NCBI GenBank assembly: GCA_964535025.1
Contig: CAZHRW010000036.1
Span: forward strand, 1 to 11,560
Source: JAAYZK01 sp964535025
GTDB lineage: Bacteria > Planctomycetota > Phycisphaerae > SM23-33 > FEN-1343
Length of the DNA: 11,560 nucleotides
Direction of reading: 5' to 3'
Each line of letters starts with the position of its first letter. Position 1 is the first letter of the stretch. Positions 7,595-11,560 of this stretch are shown here, piece after piece. The position numbers were made by a program, and so were the translations under genes. The notes below the pieces were generated by a model. It was not told the DNA's origin, did no database searches, and was given only the letters and a program-made list of their open reading frames with translations.

Positions 7595-8400
7595 CCCGCG
7601 GTCCCCCGGGCCGCCTTCCGCTGACAGCGCGGACACAACCACGCCGTCCGTCCGCCGACCTTGACGGTCTCCAGCGGCCCGCCGCAGCGGGGGCAGGTTT
7701 CCCCGGCGCCGCGCCGCCTGAGCAGCCAGCGGCGCGGGGCCCGCTCGCCGTCGCCGCCCTTGCGGGCGGCGGTGTGGAGCACGCGGCGCATCACCGTGTA
7801 CAGCCCGCCCAGCCGATCGTCGTCGAGGTCGTCCACCGCCGTCGCCGGGTGGAGCTTCGCCTGGAAGAGGATCTCGTCGGCGTAGACGTTCCCGATCCCC
7901 GCGACGACGGCCTGGTTCATCAGGGCGGGCTTGACCGCCCCGCGCCGCCCGCGCAGCCGCGTGATGAAGTCCGACCGGTCCAGCCCGTCGTCCAGGGCGT
8001 CGGGGCCGAGGTCGTGGTCGGCGGCGAAGGCGTCGACGTCTTCGGTCCACGAGACCTGCCCGATCATCCGCTGCGAGATGATCGCCAGGCGACGGCCGTT
8101 GGCGAAGTGCAGCACCAGCCGCGCGTGGTCCGGCTCGTCGTCGCCGGCGGCGTAGTCCAGCGCGCCGGTCATGCCGAAGTGCAGCACCAGCGCCCCGGCC
8201 GTGGAGAGCGGGGCGAACAGCCACTTGCCCCATCGCCGCGTGGCGGCCAGCTCGGCGTCCTTGAGCCGCCGCTGGAGCGCCTGGAGCGACAGGCCCTTGA
8301 CGAACCGCGCATCGCGGCAGCTCGTCGAGGCGATCCGCTGGTGCAGCGACGTGGCGTCGAGGTAACGCCGGAAGCCGGCGACGTCGGGCAGTTCGGGCAT
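7591..8400 (-). CDS. mutM: Formamidopyrimidine-DNA glycosylase (Fpg/MutM family)
   Basis: This 269-residue protein has the normal Fpg length and domain order. Pro2 and Glu3 (MPELPDV) are the catalytic pair. GK at 58-59 supplies the conserved lysine. LHFGMTG (73-79) carries the void-filling Met77. The helix-two-turn-helix region contains KPALMNQ (157-163) and GIGNVYADEILF (168-179). The C-terminal zinc finger uses Cys236, Cys239, Cys256 and Cys259, with Arg251 in the hairpin. The family excises oxidised purines such as 8-oxoG and FapyG and cleaves AP sites by beta/delta-elimination. One divergence is visible: the usual DPRRFG wedge reads SQRMIG (109-114), so the intercalating Phe is Ile. A Nei-like specificity is therefore possible. 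GGAGG lies 7 bases before the ATG. It is the first gene of the minus-strand operon and is divergent from the primase-like gene. Confidence 0.93.
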   Translation of the reverse strand: MPELPDVAGFRRYLDATSLHQRIASTSCRDARFVKGLSLQALQRRLKDAELAATRRWGKWLFAPLSTAGALVLHFGMTGALDYAAGDDEPDHARLVLHFANGRRLAIISQRMIGQVSWTEDVDAFAADHDLGPDALDDGLDRSDFITRLRGRRGAVKPALMNQAVVAGIGNVYADEILFQAKLHPATAVDDLDDDRLGGLYTVMRRVLHTAARKGGDGERAPRRWLLRRRGAGETCPRCGGPLETVKVGGRTAWLCPRCQRKAARGTAG

Positions 8401-8505
8401 GATGGCGCCTCCGATGTCATGGTAGCACCCCGCCGCGGGTCGGGCTGTCCGCGGCCGCCTACAATGTCCCGTGGAGGCCCGCGGAGGCCGACCGCCAGGG
8501 GACCG
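8401..8505. promoter_or_regulatory. Divergent promoter region between the glycosylase operon and the primase-like gene
   Basis: This 105-base gap must hold the start signals for both directions. On the plus strand TACAAT (8460-8465) is a good -10 candidate for the primase-like gene. On the minus strand TACCAT (8424-8419) is one for mutM. Neither has a recognisable -35. Between TACAAT and the primase start is a 10-base near-tandem repeat, CGTGGAGGCC (8470-8479) then CGCGGAGGCC (8480-8489), which could be an operator. The sharing of one short region suggests the two sides may be coordinately controlled. Confidence 0.4.
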
Positions 8506-9915
8506 ATGACCACCCTCGCCGACTACTACCGCAGCGAGCACGTCCGCCGGCGGATGCTGCGCTTCTGCGGCGGTGAGACCCTCGCCGAAACCACCGCCGC
8601 GTACCTCACCGCCTCCGGCCCGGCCCACCTGCAGTTCGACCCCCGGCCGATCGAACAGTTCGACCACTACCTCGAGCAAGGCCTCGACATCGGCCGCTCG
8701 CTGTGGGACCGCCGGGTGCTGCTGGCCCACGTCGATATCGACTACGTCAACTTCACCTTCCCCGCCGAGCCTTACCTCCACCCGCGGCGGACCTTCGCCC
8801 TGCTCGAGCCGGTCGTCGCGGCCCTGACCGAGCTGCTGGCGGCGTTCGCCATCCGCCCGCTGCACCTGCTCAGCGGCTGCGGGCACCACCTCATCTGGTC
8901 GGTCGAGCGCCGCGGCGCCGCCTTCGACCACCTGGCGGCCCTCGGACGGCTGCCGCGATCGCTTGAAGGCCGCTACCGCCGGCGATACTGGCCGCCCGGC
9001 TGGCGGGTGTCGCCGGAGCTCGGCCGGGCGTGGGACGCCCTGGGACGACTGGCCGAGTACCTCTGCCACCGCGTCCGCGAGCGGGTCGCCGCCGTCGACG
9101 GCGTGCCGGTCGAGGCGACGGCCGTCCGCGCCGGCGACGGCCGGCGGGGCGCCGAGCTGATCAGCCTCGATATCTCCGAGTACGCCGACCCGCTGCACCT
9201 GCGAAGCGTCCGCGTGCCGTTCAGCGTGTACCACAAGCCCCGCCAGCGCCGCGACGTCCTCGGCGGCGAGCTGGTCGACCGGATGCCCGCGATGTTCCTC
9301 ATCCCCCTCGGCGACGGCGCCGCCGACCTCGACGACGCGCTGGCCACGATGGTCTCGCTCGGCCGCACCCGCGCCCTGGCGGCGACCGCCGAGACCGCGA
9401 TCCCCGACGCCTCCGACGGCACCGCCGCCCTGGCCGAGGCCTATCGCGGCAGCGACCTGGCGGCGTTCCACGCGTGGTTCTACAGCCGCCCCGCCGAGCC
9501 GCCCGACCGCTGGGGCGACACCTACGACCGCTTCGACACCTCGACCCTGCCGCCGTGCGGCCGCCGGGTGCTCGAGCGGCCGTGCGACCTGCTGCTGCAA
9601 CCCGGCCACCTCCGCCGCGTGGTGCGGCTGCTGCTGGGTCGCGGCTGGCACCCGCGGCACATCGCCGGGCTGATCCGCTCGAAGTACGAGCGGGACCACG
9701 GCTGGGGCGGCTACTGGTACCGCTACGACGCGACCAGCCGCGCCGAGTTCTACACCCGCCTGTTCGCCGCCGCCGTCGTCACCGGCCGCGACGACCTGGC
9801 CGACTTCACCTGCCGCACCACCCGCGACGCGGGCGACTGCCCCGCCGATGCGTGCACCGGCGCGCTGGACGCGATCCGCGACGACCTTCTCGCCCGGAGG
9901 ATGAGCCATGTATGA
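8506..9915 (+). CDS. Archaeo-eukaryotic primase (AEP) superfamily protein with PriL-like cysteine C-terminus
   Basis: This 469-residue protein carries the three AEP catalytic motifs in order. Motif I is VDIDY (Asp77, Asp79). Motif II is SGCGHHLIW (123-131), matching the SG-x-G-x-H-h-h-W nucleotide-binding pattern. Motif III is SLDISEY (Asp222), followed by R-x-P-x-S-x-Y-H-K (235-244). Such enzymes make primers or extend DNA in replication, NHEJ or repair. The C-terminal part (about 345-455) resembles the Fe-S domain of the archaeal primase large subunit PriL: LPPC (Cys351), then LLQPGHLRRVVRLLLGRGW, then a cluster at Cys436, Cys445 and Cys450. This would make it a PriS-PriL-like fusion; a 4Fe-4S site is inferred, not shown. 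No helicase, ligase or Ku gene is adjacent. The ATG at 8506 follows AGGGGA with short spacing. Open frame upstream to 7774 is antisense to mutM and is rejected. Its 3' end overlaps the next gene by 8 bases. Confidence 0.82.
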   Translation: MTTLADYYRSEHVRRRMLRFCGGETLAETTAAYLTASGPAHLQFDPRPIEQFDHYLEQGLDIGRSLWDRRVLLAHVDIDYVNFTFPAEPYLHPRRTFALLEPVVAALTELLAAFAIRPLHLLSGCGHHLIWSVERRGAAFDHLAALGRLPRSLEGRYRRRYWPPGWRVSPELGRAWDALGRLAEYLCHRVRERVAAVDGVPVEATAVRAGDGRRGAELISLDISEYADPLHLRSVRVPFSVYHKPRQRRDVLGGELVDRMPAMFLIPLGDGAADLDDALATMVSLGRTRALAATAETAIPDASDGTAALAEAYRGSDLAAFHAWFYSRPAEPPDRWGDTYDRFDTSTLPPCGRRVLERPCDLLLQPGHLRRVVRLLLGRGWHPRHIAGLIRSKYERDHGWGGYWYRYDATSRAEFYTRLFAAAVVTGRDDLADFTCRTTRDAGDCPADACTGALDAIRDDLLARRMSHV

Positions 9916-10759
9916 CTGGCCGATGGGACTGTCGACCGGGTGTTTCCACGATATCAGCATCTTCGACTGCCTCGAACGGATCTGCCACGCGGGCTTCAGC
10001 ATGATCGAGGTGTGCTCCTCGCCCGAGCACCTCGACTACCACGACCTCGACGCGGTGCGGGCCGCGTGCCGCCGCATCCGCGAGCTGGGGATGGAGGCCT
10101 ATTCCTTCCACGCCCCGTTCCGCTACGACAACGACATCACCGCCCCCGACGCGGCGGTGCGCAACCGCTCCCGCGACGACCTCCTGCGGGCTGCCGAGGC
10201 CGCCGCGGCCCTGCAGGTGCGGTACTTCGTCCTCCACCCCGGCCCCGAGCGGGGCGGCTTCGACCGCCAGGAACGCGCCGAACGGCGGGCCAACGCCGTC
10301 GGCGTCCTCAACGCCGTCGCCGCCCGCTGCCGCGAGTTGGGCGTGGCGCTGGTCCTGGAAAACATGCTGCCCCACCTGTTCGCCGGGCCGGTGTCCGAAC
10401 TGCTGTGGCTGCTGGGGGCGATGGACGCCGGCGGCGTGGGCATCTGCCTGGACACCGGCCACGCCTTCCTCGGCGGCGACCTGCCCGCGGTCGTCGATAA
10501 ACTCTCCGGCCACCTGTGGATGGTGCACGTCAACGACAATCGCGGCGACCGCGACGACCACCTGCCCCCCGGCCGCGGCAGCATCGACTGGCCGGCGCTC
10601 GTCAGCCACCTCTGCCGCGCCCCCTTCGCCGGCGGGATGATCCTCGAACTGGCCGGCGGCGACGACGGCGAAGCCATCCTCACCAGCGCCCGCGCCGGCC
10701 GCCTCTACCTCCGTGACCTCGCCCGCACACTGGCCCTCAAGGCCCACCAGCAACGCTAA
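9908..10759 (+). CDS. TIM-barrel protein of the endonuclease IV / xylose isomerase-like superfamily (AP_endonuc_2)
   Basis: This 283-residue protein would by default be called a sugar phosphate isomerase/epimerase. Metal-ligand motifs fall in the usual order: SFHAP (His68), VLHPG (His110), LEN (Glu151), LDTGH (Asp182, His185), VHVND (His207), DDH (Asp216, His218) and LEL (Glu247). These match in order and rough spacing the nine zinc ligands of E. coli endonuclease IV (His69, His109, Glu145, Asp179, His182, His216, Asp229, His231, Glu261; 285 residues). Many sugar-isomerase relatives also keep most of them, so the sequence cannot separate AP endonuclease from isomerase. HLPPGRGSIDW (218-228) is the common PG-x-G-x-I-D phrase of isomerase-type members. 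GGAGG at 9896-9900 sits 7 bases before the ATG and inside the primase-like gene, whose TGA ends at 9915. The pair is therefore translationally coupled. No signal peptide is seen. Confidence 0.88.
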   Translation: MYDWPMGLSTGCFHDISIFDCLERICHAGFSMIEVCSSPEHLDYHDLDAVRAACRRIRELGMEAYSFHAPFRYDNDITAPDAAVRNRSRDDLLRAAEAAAALQVRYFVLHPGPERGGFDRQERAERRANAVGVLNAVAARCRELGVALVLENMLPHLFAGPVSELLWLLGAMDAGGVGICLDTGHAFLGGDLPAVVDKLSGHLWMVHVNDNRGDRDDHLPPGRGSIDWPALVSHLCRAPFAGGMILELAGGDDGEAILTSARAGRLYLRDLARTLALKAHQQR

Positions 10760-11560
10760 GGCACGCCTTTCGGCAACCCCCTACGCCCGCTGAACTTCCG
10801 CCCCAGGGCCGGCCCCCGGGCCCCGAAACGTTCACCGGCACTCTTTCGACCGTCTCCGCAACCCCGACAGCACCCCCGCGGCCTGCGCCGACCAACCATG
10901 ACCCGCCCGACCGACCGCCGCAGCCACCCCTGCGACAGACAATCACCCGTTTCGCCCTACGCTAACCGACTTTCCTTACAATGGTTGCCAGACATCCCCC
11001 CCGCGCCGAACCCGGCCGCTTCGCCCCCGCCGCAACACACCGTCCCCGGCGCATCGGCCTTGGGCCCGCGCGCCCGCCCGCCGGCGCCGCGTGCGGCACC
11101 CCCTTCACCCTGAGAGGATCCCCTCCAGCGGACCAGGCCTGCGCCCCCACGGCCACCCGGAAGGCTGAGCTTCACAACGCGTTACCACAACAGTCGTTGC
11201 ACGCCGTGCGCCTTCGCCTTACCCCTGACGCCGGGCGCGCCCGCGCCCGACCGCCCTTCTCCCGCGCCGGCGGTCGTTTCACCGCGCCGCCGCTCACCCC
11301 GGCCGCGAACGGCCAGGCCGCGGGCCGTTCGACAGGCCTGATCGACGCCCAGGGGCCGCGATGGGCTGATGGCGGCGCCGGAAATCCACAGCCGCGACGA
11401 GACGGGCTGAGGGCCACACAAAGGGTCATCCCCTCACCCTAACAGCCGGATCGGGAGGTACTCCGCCCCTGCGTTTTGAGACTTAGGCTATTGCCCCTCA
11501 ATCAGTTAGCACAATTCCACACCTCGCAAAACCCGTCAAACGGGCCGGTCGGCAAGCATA
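10760..11560. other. About 800 bases without a supported gene
   Basis: The plus strand is strongly C-rich to about 11450, then becomes AT-richer. Short open frames exist on both strands (for example 10981-11442 plus, 11429-11172 minus). Their products are Arg/Pro/Ala-rich, match no family I know and lack a properly spaced ribosome-binding site. TACAAT at 10977-10982 is an isolated -10-like hexamer. No tRNA T-loop (GTTCGAATC-like) or rRNA stretch was recognised. It may be a long regulatory gap, decayed sequence or an unrecognised non-coding RNA. Confidence 0.55.
11528..11544 (-). terminator. Possible intrinsic terminator for a minus-strand gene beyond the window
   Basis: Read on the minus strand, CCCGT-TTG-ACGGG is followed directly by TTTTGC. 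The stem is only 5 bp with a 3-nt loop, but the T-run on that side is the kind of sequence expected at an intrinsic terminator. It would end a transcript entering from the right edge. Confidence 0.35.

Noticed and set aside
4478..7624. Plus-strand open frame of 1048 codons antisense to the Lon-like and UDG genes
   Set aside because: It is a mirror of genuine minus-strand genes in GC-rich DNA, has a Val/Asp/Leu/Gly/Arg-rich product with no domain, and begins inside the inverted repeat.
7774..8505. Upstream extension of the primase-like frame
   Set aside because: It runs antisense through mutM. The ATG at 8506 has a ribosome-binding site and starts the recognisable protein.
8401..10002. In-frame N-terminal extension of MutM across the primase gene (minus strand)
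   Set aside because: MPELPDV must be the N-terminus because Pro2 and Glu3 are catalytic only when exposed at the chain start.
9806..10753. Minus-strand open frame opposite the primase end and the TIM-barrel gene
   Set aside because: The plus strand here carries a complete conserved TIM-barrel protein; the opposite frame is a low-complexity shadow.
11172..11429. Minus-strand open frame of 85 codons in the right-hand gap
   Set aside because: A GAGGGG stretch abuts the ATG with no spacing, and the product is Arg/Ala/Pro-rich with no family resemblance.
10981..11442. Plus-strand open frame of 153 codons in the right-hand gap
   Set aside because: The product is Pro/Arg/Ala-rich with no recognisable domain, and its ATG overlaps the TACAAT hexamer with no Shine-Dalgarno.
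1..11560. CRISPR array, tRNA, rRNA, integrase or transposase
   Set aside because: No regularly spaced direct repeats, no tRNA T-loop signature, no rRNA stretch and no recombinase motif were seen on either strand; I could not run dedicated detectors.

Overview
The window is very GC-rich, with strong G/C preference at third codon positions, and looks like chromosome from a free-living bacterium. A large secreted dockerin-type protein, a FeS-type uracil-DNA glycosylase, and an intergenic inverted repeat built from short GAAAnnCGAA-like units all fit Planctomycetota (Phycisphaerae or relatives). That placement is an inference from gene content, not from a marker gene.

Layout. (1) Positions 3-2984, plus strand: the 3' part of a very large surface or secreted protein with a jelly-roll domain, six beta-sandwich repeats, a dockerin type I pair and an arginine-rich tail. 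A 14-bp hairpin follows it. (2) Positions 3111-3530, plus strand: a small two-CBS-domain protein with its own Shine-Dalgarno site. (3) Positions 3837-8400, minus strand: a probable operon, in transcription order MutM-type glycosylase, family-4 uracil-DNA glycosylase (ATGA overlap), Lon-like AAA+ protease, an inverted-repeat element, and a VIT1/CCC1-like metal transporter. (4) Positions 8506-10759, plus strand, divergent from the operon: an archaeo-eukaryotic primase (AEP) superfamily protein with a cysteine-bearing PriL-like C-terminus, overlapping by 8 bases a TIM-barrel protein of the endonuclease IV / xylose-isomerase-like superfamily. (5) Positions 10760-11560: about 800 bases with no gene I can support, ending in a short hairpin that could terminate a minus-strand gene beyond the window.

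The most interesting part is the divergon around 8401-8505. One side encodes two base-excision glycosylases. The other side encodes a stand-alone AEP primase/polymerase candidate translationally coupled to a protein that keeps all nine metal-ligand positions known from endonuclease IV. Together these would provide base removal, possible AP-site incision and possible gap filling or priming, so a dedicated repair module is a reasonable but untested hypothesis. The alternative is that the TIM-barrel protein is an ordinary sugar isomerase and the neighbourhood is coincidental.
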